In this document: piece after piece, positions 1 through 8,766 of the stretch
How positions within the stretch are numbered: the first letter of the stretch is position 1
How the letters are laid out: every line of letters starts with the position of its first letter
Source: Veillonella sp. CHU740
Lineage (GTDB): Bacteria > Bacillota > Negativicutes > Veillonellales > Veillonellaceae
Direction: 5' to 3'
Assembly (NCBI RefSeq): GCF_003992055.1
Contig: NZ_RQVD01000008.1
Coordinates: 31,986-95,985, forward strand
DNA length: 64,000 nt
The notes under the pieces: model-generated
The model's input: only the letters and a program-made list of their open reading frames with translations
Databases searched by the model: none
Told to the model about the DNA's origin: nothing
Made by a program: the position numbers and the translations under genes

Positions 1-2
1 GT

Positions 3-62
3 AAGGTAATTCCTGTCTATTCTCTAGCAGAGTTAGAAAGGATATGCGAAAATGAAGTTTAA
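3..62 (+). CDS. possible C-terminal tail of an upstream gene (partial)
   Basis: An open frame enters from the left edge and reads KVIPVYSLAELERICENEV before a TAA stop at 60-62. It overlaps the start of the neuB remnant by 11 bases, the tight spacing expected inside a glycan operon. The piece is too short to assign a family. It could be chance read-through, so it is offered only as the likely end of a gene lying outside the window. Confidence 0.3.
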   Translation, partial: KVIPVYSLAELERICENEV

Positions 63-196
63 TATTGGTCATGAATAATCTCCCGTTGATTCATCATATT
101 GCTATATTTAGCAAATCTATGATTGTATCCATAGGAATGAATGATTTAGAAAGTTTTAAAGGTATATTATCTACTTTAGAAGAATAAGTATCATAT
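34..196 (+). pseudogene. decayed, internally deleted copy of neuB
   Basis: Bases 34-73 closely match the ribosome binding site and first codons of the intact neuB at 2949. Bases 83-196 match neuB again, from about 3350 to 3463, so roughly 380 bases are missing between the two blocks. The frame is closed by TGA and TAA soon after the ATG at 52. This is a dead fragment of a second sialic-acid synthase gene, left by duplication or by exchange of glycan loci. It carries many substitutions, so it is not a recent copy. Confidence 0.75.
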
Positions 197-240
197 CAGC
201 GATTATTCCCATATTCACTGAAGAAAATGGATGATGTTTT

Positions 241-1899
241 ATGGAAAATTATAGTCAACAGAAATACTCTACGAGCTTTAGTTACTCAAAAATATTTTGT
301 GGAAATGTACTTATGGTCATTGTTCCACACCAGGATGATGAAATGAACACAGCAGGTAGCGTCATTTGTGGAGCTCTACTAGAAGGTATGCGAGTCATAC
401 TCGTATACTTGACTAATGGAGATTATGAATTCCCATTTTCTGTTAGGCAAAAGGAAGTATATGATATGGGGCAGGCGATGGGAATCCCGGAAGAAGATAT
501 TATATTTTTAGGGTTTGCAGATAATATTTCTAGACAAATGGTTGAAAATCCTATGGATAGTATAACTAGTAAATGGGGACAAAACGAAACATATGGAAAT
601 GATATAATTGCTGACTTTTCAACATTGACGAATGGTGTTCCCAAAAGTTATTCTTTGCAAAATTATAAGGATGCTATTGAGGAAGTAATTTTACACTTTC
701 ATCCAGATGCTATTATAGCTACAGATTATGATAAGCATGTAGACCATCGACTATGCTCTATTATTGTAGAAAAAGTAGTGGCAAGTTTAGTGAAATGTAA
801 ATTATGGAATGGGAAACTGTATAAGGGACTTGCATATGCTACAGCTTATGAAACGGTGAAGGATTATTTTGAAAAAAATCTCAAATCTACTAAGATTAAA
901 ATCGATATTGCTGAAGATAATCCAGCTTTAGAATGGAATCAGCGATTACGATTGCCTGTACCAGATGCATGTAGAACTTATAATATATTGGAGAATCCAA
1001 TTTATAAGGGGATGTCAAAGCATGTGTCTCAACATGCCTACTCTAGAAGTGGTCAATTAATCAATGGAGATCAAGTATATTGGGAAAGACGAACGGATAA
1101 CTTAGCGCTGCATGCAAAAATTTCGGTATCATCTGGTAATGAACTGTATCTGAATGATTTATTAAAATATGATTCACCATTATTATTAAATGATAAATAT
1201 AATAGAGAACTTTATATGTGGATTCCTAATGAGGAAGATACGTATCCAAAGATAAGAATTGACTTAGAGGCAGCATGTACTATAGGTGAGTGTATAATTA
1301 CTGGGATCACATTAAAAGAGAGTGTTACGGTTCAGGTCAAAACAAGTAGTGGACAATTGTATACGGTAGATTCAGTGACCTTGAATGATTCCTCAATTCA
1401 AATTAGTCTTGATAGATTTCGTAAGGAAAGCTATATTATTATTACATTTAATAGCAACAATATTATGTTATCTGAAATTGAAATTTTTGCCCCTAATACT
1501 GTATATACATTCTGCCACATATTAGCCAATGAAGAGTTCTTATATCATTGGACAGTATATCCAGGAGAGCCTATACCGTCAATAGGTGTGTATACAAATT
1601 CTAATTCGAATATACATAGTTTAGAATATACAGAAACAAATTATAAATGGCAAATTAACAGTGTTGAGATTCCGTATAAGAATATCAATCAATATATTCA
1701 AAATCACTTATCTAACGATATTATGGAAGTGAAGGTAACTAATACGTTAACAGGTGCATTTTGTACAGGGACGATTAGAAAAGGAAGTTTTTTGGAATTA
1801 TTAAAATTACGAGGTCATCAAATTGTAGAAAAAATAAGACTCTTGAGGGAAGGACTTCGTATTAAGCAAAAAAGTAGAAGGATAAAAGGTAATGTATAA
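241..1899 (+). CDS. PIG-L family deacetylase with C-terminal beta-rich domain
   Basis: The N-terminal half (about residues 20-260) is a PIG-L/LmbE-type zinc de-N-acetylase. It shows PHQDDE at residues 29-34, a variant of the usual PHPDDE zinc and catalytic motif, and a later HVDHR motif. Members of the family remove acetyl groups from N-acetylated sugars. Residues about 280-420 are rich in beta strands and look like a discoidin-type carbohydrate-binding domain, and a basic tail follows. No signal peptide is visible, so a cytoplasmic role on a glycan precursor is likely. The stop overlaps the ATG of the next gene, a glycosyltransferase, so the two are probably co-translated. The substrate is unknown. 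It lies in the neu locus and may act on a sialic acid or its acceptor sugar. Confidence 0.75.
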   Translation: MENYSQQKYSTSFSYSKIFCGNVLMVIVPHQDDEMNTAGSVICGALLEGMRVILVYLTNGDYEFPFSVRQKEVYDMGQAMGIPEEDIIFLGFADNISRQMVENPMDSITSKWGQNETYGNDIIADFSTLTNGVPKSYSLQNYKDAIEEVILHFHPDAIIATDYDKHVDHRLCSIIVEKVVASLVKCKLWNGKLYKGLAYATAYETVKDYFEKNLKSTKIKIDIAEDNPALEWNQRLRLPVPDACRTYNILENPIYKGMSKHVSQHAYSRSGQLINGDQVYWERRTDNLALHAKISVSSGNELYLNDLLKYDSPLLLNDKYNRELYMWIPNEEDTYPKIRIDLEAACTIGECIITGITLKESVTVQVKTSSGQLYTVDSVTLNDSSIQISLDRFRKESYIIITFNSNNIMLSEIEIFAPNTVYTFCHILANEEFLYHWTVYPGEPIPSIGVYTNSNSNIHSLEYTETNYKWQINSVEIPYKNINQYIQNHLSNDIMEVKVTNTLTGAFCTGTIRKGSFLELLKLRGHQIVEKIRLLREGLRIKQKSRRIKGNV

Positions 1900-2903
1900 T
1901 GAAAGAAGAGAAGTTAGTATCAATTATAATACCAGCATATAAGACTGAGAGATACATTGAAAAATGTTTGAGAAGCGTGCAAGAACAAACATATAAAAAT
2001 TTAGAAATTATTGTCATTGATGATAAGTCTCCAGATAGAACTGGAGAGATTTGCGATAAAATTGCAAAATCAGATACACGAATTAAAGTCATTCATCATG
2101 ATAGTAATAAAGGAGTTAGTAGCGCTCGGAATTCAGGATTAAAAATTCGTACTGGAGTATATATCGCCTTTGTAGATGGAGACGATGTTGTTGCCCCTAC
2201 ATTAATCGAAGACTGTGTTAGATGTATTGAAATAAATCAATCAGATGCAGTCATATTTAATTTAGCAAAAATAGAAAATGGCAAAATCATAGAAAGACGG
2301 ATTGACGAAAAATTTTTTATAAATACTGATACAGTACTTAGAGCAATTATTGAAGACAAGATTCCTAACTATTTATGTAATAAATTTTTTAGATCCTTTT
2401 GTTGGGATACCATATCATTGGTTGAAAATACAGAGTATGAGGACCTTATGATCATGCCGAAAGTATTTGAGGGAATTAAATCTGTAAGTTATCTTGACAA
2501 ACAACTATACTTTTATAACTGTGATAATGAAAATTCTATTACCAGCAATATTAGCTCAAAAGCAAAATATGGATTATTCTGCTCATTTTTATATAGACAA
2601 CCATTAGCAAGACGATTAGGTATGGATGAATTTGTAGATAGATGTAGATTTCGCTCTATTAGAAGTGCTGTAAGTGGCATTGGCTTGAATTTAGTGAAGC
2701 GAGAACTTTCTAATGATCAAGTAAAACATATGATGGATTATTTAAAAGAAGAAGAAAAAACTAATGATATGCCTAAAATAGGACTCAAATATCATATTTT
2801 ATTATATGGTGCTTTACACAATCAGTTCTTATCTAAGATATATGGAAAAAGCATGTACTTATTTGAGTCAATAAAAAAACAAATTAAATCTTATTGTAGA
2901 TGA
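1899..2903 (+). CDS. family 2 glycosyltransferase
   Basis: This 334-residue protein has a GT-A fold start (VSIIIPAYKTERYIEKCL), the nucleotide-binding IDDKSPDRT segment and an AFVDGDD metal-binding motif near residue 90. It would transfer a sugar from a nucleotide donor to a growing cell-surface glycan on the cytoplasmic face of the membrane. It is a GT2 enzyme, not a recognisable sialyltransferase, so the enzyme that uses CMP-sialic acid is not seen in this window. Its ATG overlaps the previous stop (TAATG). Sugar specificity cannot be read from the sequence. Confidence 0.85.
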   Translation: MKEEKLVSIIIPAYKTERYIEKCLRSVQEQTYKNLEIIVIDDKSPDRTGEICDKIAKSDTRIKVIHHDSNKGVSSARNSGLKIRTGVYIAFVDGDDVVAPTLIEDCVRCIEINQSDAVIFNLAKIENGKIIERRIDEKFFINTDTVLRAIIEDKIPNYLCNKFFRSFCWDTISLVENTEYEDLMIMPKVFEGIKSVSYLDKQLYFYNCDNENSITSNISSKAKYGLFCSFLYRQPLARRLGMDEFVDRCRFRSIRSAVSGIGLNLVKRELSNDQVKHMMDYLKEEEKTNDMPKIGLKYHILLYGALHNQFLSKIYGKSMYLFESIKKQIKSYCR

Positions 2904-2948
2904 ATGGGACTTAATACTCAGTAAATAATATAGAAAGGATATGCCAAA

Positions 2949-3983
2949 ATGAAGTTTAAGATTGGTCATATTGAAGTAGGTCATGGATGTAGACCACTAG
3001 TCATTCCAGAAATTGGAATTAATCATAATGGTAGTTTAGCCGTGGCAAAAGAAATGGTGTATGCTGCTTATACAAGTGGTGCAAGAATTATCAAGCATCA
3101 AACACATATTGTAGAAGATGAAATGAGCGCTGCTGCTAAAAAAGTAATTCCAGGTAATGCAGATATATCGATTTACGAAATCATGGAAAATGCAGCATTA
3201 AGTGAATCTGACGAATACGAATTAATGAAATACACGGAATCATTGGGGATGGAATTTATTAGTACGCCATTTTCCCGTGCAGCAGCGGAACGCTTAGAAA
3301 GTTTTGGAGTGAAAGCCTATAAAATTGGTTCTGGGGAAATGAACAATCTTCCATTGATTCGACATATTGCCAAGTTTGGCAAGCCTATGATTGTATCCAC
3401 AGGAATGAATGATTTAGAAAGTATTAAACGTACAGTATCTATTTTAGAAGAAGAACAAGTATCTTTTGCACTCTTGCATACGACCAATTTGTATCCAACA
3501 AAACCAGAGTGGGTGCGTTTAGGCGCCATGCAGGAAATGATGGATGCATTTCCCCATATACCGGTCGGACTATCGGATCATACTGTTAATAATAATGCAT
3601 GTATTGCTGCTATGGCATTAGGTGCAGTTATTTTAGAACGTCATTTTACAGACTCTATGGATCGAATCGGCCCAGACATTGTTTGTTCAATGGATCCTAG
3701 TGCATTGGATGAACTATTGGGAGCAGCACAAGAGGTGCCTCTTATGTTAGGTGGTAAAAAAGCTCCTATTCAAGAAGAACAAGTGACTATTGATTTTGCG
3801 TATGCTACGGTTGTGACAATTGCCAATGTAAAACAGGGAGAGCAATTTACGACAGATAACTTATGGGTGAAGCGGCCAGGAACAGGTACTATTTTAGCCA
3901 AAGATTTTGAAAGCATTTTAGGAAAAACAGCAAAGGTAGATATTTCCAGTGATACGCATCTCACTTGGGATATGATAGAGTAA
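2949..3983 (+). CDS. neuB: N-acetylneuraminate synthase (sialic acid synthase)
   Basis: NeuB condenses N-acetylmannosamine (or a related hexosamine) with phosphoenolpyruvate to make a nonulosonic acid. The 344-residue protein has the family's barrel (PEIGINHNG near the N-terminus, [31 protein letters not shown] with metal-binding histidines). A C-terminal SAF antifreeze-like domain covers about residues 285-344. Start ATG 2949 follows AGAAAGGA. It overlaps nothing upstream and is five bases from neuC. With neuC and neuA it forms the sialic-acid set. A paralogue remnant lies at 34-196. A legionaminic-type product cannot be excluded from sequence alone. Confidence 0.93.
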   Translation: MKFKIGHIEVGHGCRPLVIPEIGINHNGSLAVAKEMVYAAYTSGARIIKHQTHIVEDEMSAAAKKVIPGNADISIYEIMENAALSESDEYELMKYTESLGMEFISTPFSRAAAERLESFGVKAYKIGSGEMNNLPLIRHIAKFGKPMIVSTGMNDLESIKRTVSILEEEQVSFALLHTTNLYPTKPEWVRLGAMQEMMDAFPHIPVGLSDHTVNNNACIAAMALGAVILERHFTDSMDRIGPDIVCSMDPSALDELLGAAQEVPLMLGGKKAPIQEEQVTIDFAYATVVTIANVKQGEQFTTDNLWVKRPGTGTILAKDFESILGKTAKVDISSDTHLTWDMIE

Positions 3984-3988
3984 TTAAG

Positions 3989-5113
3989 ATGAAACGAATT
4001 ATATTTGTTACCGGAACACGGGCGGATTATGGTAAGTTAAAGCCATTAATGATGGCAGTCGAACAATCTATAGAGTTTGAGTTACATGTGTATGTGACCG
4101 GTATGCATTTATTAGCAGAATATGGATCTACCTTTAAAGAAGTTGTGAAAGATGGATATAACCATATATATATTGCACGAGAAAACATGCCTACCTATAA
4201 TATGTCTGATGATTTAGGTAAAAGTATTTCCAATTTCACTCGGTATGTGGGAGAAATAAGACCGGATTGTATTGTTGTTCATGGAGACCGTGGTGATGCA
4301 CTTATGGGATCTATTGTAGGGGCGTTTAATAATGTGCATGTAATTCATATTGAAGGTGGCGAGGTAACAGGAACAATTGATGAATCTATTCGTCATGCCA
4401 TCACTAGATTTGCTCACTTTCATTTAGTGGCTAATACAAGTGCTGAAGAATTGCTTTTAGCCATGGGTGAAAGTCCGCAACGGATTAAGGTAATAGGGTC
4501 TCCTGACATTGATGTTATTATAGGACAGTCATTGGCAACTATTGATGAAGTTAAAGAATCATTAAAGATTCCTTTTGACTCATATGCAGTACTTCTATTT
4601 CACCCGGTTGTGACGGAAGTAGGACTTTTACAACAACAAGTAACAGAATTACTTAAAGCTTGTAAAGAGAGTGGAAAAAAGTTTATTGTCATTTACCCTA
4701 ATAATGATCATGGTAGCCACATTATTTTGGAATTGTATAAGCAATTAGAGGGAGATGATTCCTTTCTATTCTTTAAGTCTGTACGATTTGAAGAATTTTT
4801 GGTTATATTACAACATGCTGATTTTATGATAGGTAATTCAAGCGCAGGAGTTAGAGAGGCACCGTATTTTGGGGTACCTACAATTGATATAGGCACGCGC
4901 CAAATGGGACGATATACCAAAGATGATATCAGTATTACTCATGTAGAATATAATAGAAAAGAAATTTTGCAAGCTATAGTAAGTTTGCCACGTCGTTATA
5001 CGGTGCACCACAATTGGGGAGAAGGTAATAGTACAGAACTCTTTATGAGTATTTTAGGTAGTGAAGAATTCTGGCATATACCATTACAAAAGCAATTAAG
5101 TTATAAGGAATAA
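3989..5113 (+). CDS. neuC: UDP-N-acetylglucosamine 2-epimerase (hydrolysing)
   Basis: NeuC converts UDP-GlcNAc to ManNAc and UDP, supplying the NeuB substrate. The 374-residue protein begins MKRIIFVTGTRADYGKLKPL and carries HGDRGDALMGS, HIEGGEVTGTIDESIRH and GNSSAGVREAPYFG, all hallmarks of the hydrolysing GT-B-like epimerases. An in-frame ATG at 3965 lies inside neuB. The ATG at 3989 sits right at the conserved N-terminus, so I chose it. It lies between neuB and neuA with gaps of about five bases, indicating one transcript. Confidence 0.92.
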   Translation: MKRIIFVTGTRADYGKLKPLMMAVEQSIEFELHVYVTGMHLLAEYGSTFKEVVKDGYNHIYIARENMPTYNMSDDLGKSISNFTRYVGEIRPDCIVVHGDRGDALMGSIVGAFNNVHVIHIEGGEVTGTIDESIRHAITRFAHFHLVANTSAEELLLAMGESPQRIKVIGSPDIDVIIGQSLATIDEVKESLKIPFDSYAVLLFHPVVTEVGLLQQQVTELLKACKESGKKFIVIYPNNDHGSHIILELYKQLEGDDSFLFFKSVRFEEFLVILQHADFMIGNSSAGVREAPYFGVPTIDIGTRQMGRYTKDDISITHVEYNRKEILQAIVSLPRRYTVHHNWGEGNSTELFMSILGSEEFWHIPLQKQLSYKE

Positions 5114-5117
5114 ACAG

Positions 5118-5816
5118 ATGTATGAATCTATGAAAATTGTTGCTATAATACCGGCACGAGGCGGTAGTAAGGGGATTCCACATAAGAATATTACGAACCT
5201 ATGTGGGAAACCATTAATTGGGTACACGATTGAAGCCGCGAAACAATCTACATATATAGATGATGTGATTGTCAGCACGGATGATTTAGATATTAAAAAA
5301 GTTAGCGAACAATATGGAGCTTTGGTTCCTTTTATTAGAGATGGTCATATTGCATCCGATGAGGCTAAAACGATCTCTGTTGTGGTAGATGCGATACAAA
5401 GGCTACAAGCAAGAGGGCAAGAGTATGATGTAGTGATATTACTACAACCTACATCTCCATTACGAACTGCTGAGGAGATTGATGTGGCGATTGAAGTATT
5501 TTTTCAACATCAGATGGAAGGGGTGGTCAGTGTTAATGTTGCAGATATTTCTCCGTTTTTGCTACGAACTATTCATAACCATAAGTTACATCGAATTATA
5601 GATGAAAGTAGTACGATCAGAAGACAAGATATGCCAACATATTATGAAGTAAATGGCGCTATTTATATCAATAGAGTCGAAGAAGTGACTGAAGAACTAA
5701 GCTTTAACGATAATCCAATTCCTTATATTATGAATCGAGATCACTCTGTGGATATTGATACTTGGGATGATTTAACTGAGGCTGAAACAATAATCAAAGA
5801 AGGATATTTGAAATAA
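5118..5816 (+). CDS. neuA: CMP-sialic acid synthetase (acylneuraminate cytidylyltransferase)
   Basis: NeuA activates the sialic acid with CTP. The 232-residue protein has the P-loop-like IIPARGGSKGIPHKNI, ISTDD-type VSTDDLDI, LLQPTSPLRT and RRQDMPTYYEVNGAIYI motifs and ends with SVDIDTWDDLTEAE, all typical of the family. It lacks the C-terminal extension found in some homologues. Start ATG 5118 is preceded by AAGGA. ATG 5130 is an alternative that would trim four residues. It is the last intact gene of the neuBCA run, and about 280 non-coding bases follow. Confidence 0.92.
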   Translation: MYESMKIVAIIPARGGSKGIPHKNITNLCGKPLIGYTIEAAKQSTYIDDVIVSTDDLDIKKVSEQYGALVPFIRDGHIASDEAKTISVVVDAIQRLQARGQEYDVVILLQPTSPLRTAEEIDVAIEVFFQHQMEGVVSVNVADISPFLLRTIHNHKLHRIIDESSTIRRQDMPTYYEVNGAIYINRVEEVTEELSFNDNPIPYIMNRDHSVDIDTWDDLTEAETIIKEGYLK

Positions 5817-6100
5817 TATCTGGCTTATAGTTAGGGAAGACGCATATTTAATTATACAATAATATCTGATTTTAAATTGCAAGTGGCAATTGAACACTTT
5901 GATATAAATAATTTATCAGAAAATATATAAATGTAGTAGAAAAAGTCTAGGCTATTGTTTACTCTAGATTATGTTTTTTTGATGTAAAAATAGATTTTTG
6001 AAATTTCTAGACTTTTAGTTGTTAGATTTTTGTGCTCTTGTTCTCTAATTGTATATATGAATCCGCATTGCATACAATACCAATAAAACCATGAACTGGT
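5817..6100 (+). repeat. non-coding gap with a 10-bp inverted repeat
   Basis: The AT-rich stretch after neuA has no convincing gene. AAAAGTCTAG at 5941-5950 is perfectly complementary to CTAGACTTTT at 6007-6016, and a run of seven T lies at about 5974. The inverted repeat may act in termination or may mark a recombination scar next to the truncated gene that follows. Confidence 0.4.
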
Positions 6101-6469
6101 TTGGGGTGTCTACAAAGCATAAAAGAAGATATAGGAACTTTCTTTTATATGTATCAAAAGAATTTAGAGTATTCTATGTTTTCTAATTTAAAAATTGGTT
6201 CGCATATGAATATCTTGCCAACTATCATGGAATTAGTGGCACCTAAAAATCATGAATATGTAAGCTTATTTCCATCGTTGTTTGAACCACAAGAGCTTAT
6301 TGTAACCCCATATCATTGGCTCAGTAATAGTCATATTGGGTTCTTTAAAGATCAACGTGTAGAGACTTTAGATGGAACTCCCGTATATGATTATAATTTA
6401 AAAGATGTAGTTGCTTTACAACGAGCCTATATGGAAATAACAGGTACTATTGTTCGCCATCATGTATAA
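6101..6469 (+). pseudogene. C-terminal fragment of a sulfatase / LTA-synthase-like protein
   Basis: About 120 codons read as the end of an alkaline-phosphatase-superfamily membrane transferase: GSHMNILPTIMELVAPKNHE, then SLFEPQELIVTPYHWLSNS and a short tail. In intact lipoteichoic-acid-synthase-like and phosphoglycerol transferase proteins this segment follows the metal-binding core. The membrane helices and catalytic threonine region are missing here, and a TGA stop lies just upstream (6092-6094). Only a TTG is available as a start and there is no good ribosome binding site. I read it as the remnant of a gene deleted during rearrangement of the glycan locus. Confidence 0.6.
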
Positions 6470-6567
6470 CATGTTGGTGGGCACAAGCCGTAAACTCGAT
6501 AAAATAATTAAGTTTTAAAGTATTTTTTAAGTTATATTGAAAGAGAATGTTACAGGTAAGGGTTATG

Positions 6568-7386
6568 ATGAATGAGAAGTTGACAGAATCTGAATTTAAG
6601 AAGACTTTGCTAAAAACACTATTGAAATTTGATGCTTTTTGTAAACAGTATGATATAAAATATTCACTTGGATGTGGGACTGCATTAGGTGCTGTACGGC
6701 ATAGTGGATTTATACCTTGGGATGATGATATTGATGTTATTATGCTACGACCAGAATATAATAAGTTTGAAAAATTATGGAAAGACCATGTACGAAGTAA
6801 TTCAGAACATTTTAAACTGTGGGCAGAAATGGATGAAGAAAATTACTTTATGGCTTTTTGTGCAAAATTTTTCGATACTGATACAATACTATATGAACAC
6901 TTTGGAACGCGGAAAACAATTGAATACGGAGTTTATATAGATATATTTGTATTAGATCATATTCCAAGTGAAAAGATAGAACAACGAAAGTATTTTAAAG
7001 AAATCTTATTTTATTTGAAATGGATTCAACATTTTCAACGGCATTTTAAAAAGTGGAATCATTTTGTAAGAAAGTATAATTTAGGGGTGCCTTCGTTAGA
7101 TATGATTGCTAATAAATTAATGAATCATAAGAATCGTTACAATCAGCAGTTGACATCATTAGTATCTATTACTCAAGATTATCAGAAAAAAAGAGACTAT
7201 AATCCATCTATTTTTCAATATAAATGGTTTGAAGAGTTTGAAGAGATACTATTTGAAGGTTATAGTTTTCCAATTATTAAATCTCATCATGATATGTTAG
7301 AAACCATGTACGGAGAATACATGATATTACCCCCCGAAGAAAAACGTATAGGTCATAATGTCGAGGCATATTGGAGAAAAAAATGA
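6568..7386 (+). CDS. LicD family phosphotransferase
   Basis: The protein has the LicD/fukutin-related core: LLKFDAFCKQYDIKYSLGCG, TALGAVRHSGFIPWDDDIDV and a long helical C-terminus, about 272 residues. LicD proteins move a phospho-alcohol, classically phosphocholine, from a CDP-linked donor onto a surface sugar. ATG codons at 6565 and 6568 follow TAAGGG. An ATG at 6547 would add seven residues. The stop (TGA) overlaps the ATG of the next gene, a cytidylyltransferase fusion that could make its CDP donor. The actual group transferred is unknown. Confidence 0.85.
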   Translation: MNEKLTESEFKKTLLKTLLKFDAFCKQYDIKYSLGCGTALGAVRHSGFIPWDDDIDVIMLRPEYNKFEKLWKDHVRSNSEHFKLWAEMDEENYFMAFCAKFFDTDTILYEHFGTRKTIEYGVYIDIFVLDHIPSEKIEQRKYFKEILFYLKWIQHFQRHFKKWNHFVRKYNLGVPSLDMIANKLMNHKNRYNQQLTSLVSITQDYQKKRDYNPSIFQYKWFEEFEEILFEGYSFPIIKSHHDMLETMYGEYMILPPEEKRIGHNVEAYWRKK

Positions 7387-8720
7387 AAAAAGTAATTACA
7401 TATGGTACATATGATTTATTCCATGAGGGACATTATAACTTATTAAAAAATGCAAAATCATTAGGTGACTATTTAATTGTAGGGGTTACTTCTGATTACT
7501 TTGATAGATTAAGAGGTAAGTTTAATGTTAGAGAGTCTCTTATGCAAAGGATTGAAAATGTTCGTGCTACTGGTTTTGCTGATGAGATTATTGTAGAAGA
7601 ATATTTTGGGCAAAAAATTGATGATATTAGAAAATTTAATATTGATATTTTTACAGTAGGGTCGGACTGGAAGGGTTATTTTGATTATTTACACGAGTAC
7701 TGCGAAGTACACTATTTACCTAGAACTGATGGAATTTCGAGCACGCAAATTAGGAACTCTAATACTTTAAAATTGGGGATTATTGGAAACGAGAAGGTTT
7801 TAGATAGACTTTTAGATGAGTGCACATTTGTTACGGGTATAGAAGTAGTTGGAGCATTTACAGATCTAAAAGGTTATGACTTAGAATATAGATCTAAAAA
7901 ATTTAGTTCATTGAAACAGTATGATTCAATAGAAGCATTAATTGATAGTACTGATGCAATATACATTAATTTACCCTTATCTGAACGAGATGCTATTATA
8001 GATAAAGTATTAGATGGTAAAAGGCATATTTTAACTGAGTTTCCATTTAGTACTAGTGTTTTAAAAACTAAAGAATTATTAAATAAGGCAAAAGATAATA
8101 ACCTTATTTTAATGGAAGGACTAAAAACCGCGTATGCACCTGCATTTACAAAGATGATAGCTATAGCAAGAAGTGGGCAAATTGGTAAGCTTTTAAATGT
8201 GGAAGCTAATTTTACTCAAGTCTTAGGAGAGGAATTGAGCAATCAAGTTAGAATAGCCGGGGGTAGTGTATTGTCGTTAGGGGCATATCCATTACTAGCA
8301 ATATTTAAACTTTTAGGATTTAATTATAAAAAATTGGATTTTGTTAGCTATAAACAAAATGGAGTAGATATATTATCAAAGATTAATTTAATCTATGAAG
8401 AATCAATGGGGTCAGCAACCATTGCTATTAATGCAAAAGCAGAAGGAGATATGGTTGTTTCGGGATCAAAAGGGTATATATACGTTCCAGCCCCATGGTG
8501 GAAAACAGAATATTTTGAACTCAGATTTGAAGATGCCAATAAGAATCAAAAGTATTTTTATAAGTTTGAAGGTGAAGGTTTACGTTATGAGCTAATAGAA
8601 TTCCAAAAATGTATTAATGATGGTGTTGAAAGTTTTTTAATGAGCCATAGTGATATTTTGGAAGAAGTAAAAGTTTTAGAAGCATATACAAATGAGCATA
8701 ATGTTACTATTATTGTCTAA
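7383..8720 (+). CDS. fusion: TagD-like cytidylyltransferase + Gfo/Idh/MocA-like domain
   Basis: Residues 1 to about 126 form a nucleotidyltransferase of the glycerol-3-phosphate cytidylyltransferase type, with GTYDLFHEGH (HxGH) and RTDGISSTQIR (ISST) motifs. Residues about 130-445 resemble Gfo/Idh/MocA oxidoreductases (LGIIGN, LMEGLKTAYAPAF, IARSGQIGKLL). Two hallmarks of that domain are weak. The nucleotide-binding loop lacks the usual GxGxxG, and the normal EKP catalytic segment reads EFPFS, so the lysine is absent. Start ATG 7383 overlaps the LicD stop as ATGA, with GGAG upstream. It likely makes a CDP-activated compound for LicD. The second domain may modify the substrate or only bind it. 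Confidence 0.82.
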   Translation: MKKVITYGTYDLFHEGHYNLLKNAKSLGDYLIVGVTSDYFDRLRGKFNVRESLMQRIENVRATGFADEIIVEEYFGQKIDDIRKFNIDIFTVGSDWKGYFDYLHEYCEVHYLPRTDGISSTQIRNSNTLKLGIIGNEKVLDRLLDECTFVTGIEVVGAFTDLKGYDLEYRSKKFSSLKQYDSIEALIDSTDAIYINLPLSERDAIIDKVLDGKRHILTEFPFSTSVLKTKELLNKAKDNNLILMEGLKTAYAPAFTKMIAIARSGQIGKLLNVEANFTQVLGEELSNQVRIAGGSVLSLGAYPLLAIFKLLGFNYKKLDFVSYKQNGVDILSKINLIYEESMGSATIAINAKAEGDMVVSGSKGYIYVPAPWWKTEYFELRFEDANKNQKYFYKFEGEGLRYELIEFQKCINDGVESFLMSHSDILEEVKVLEAYTNEHNVTIIV

Positions 8721-8766
8721 ATAAATTTTAGCGCTTTTATTCAGGGTGATTTTAGGAGAGAATAAA

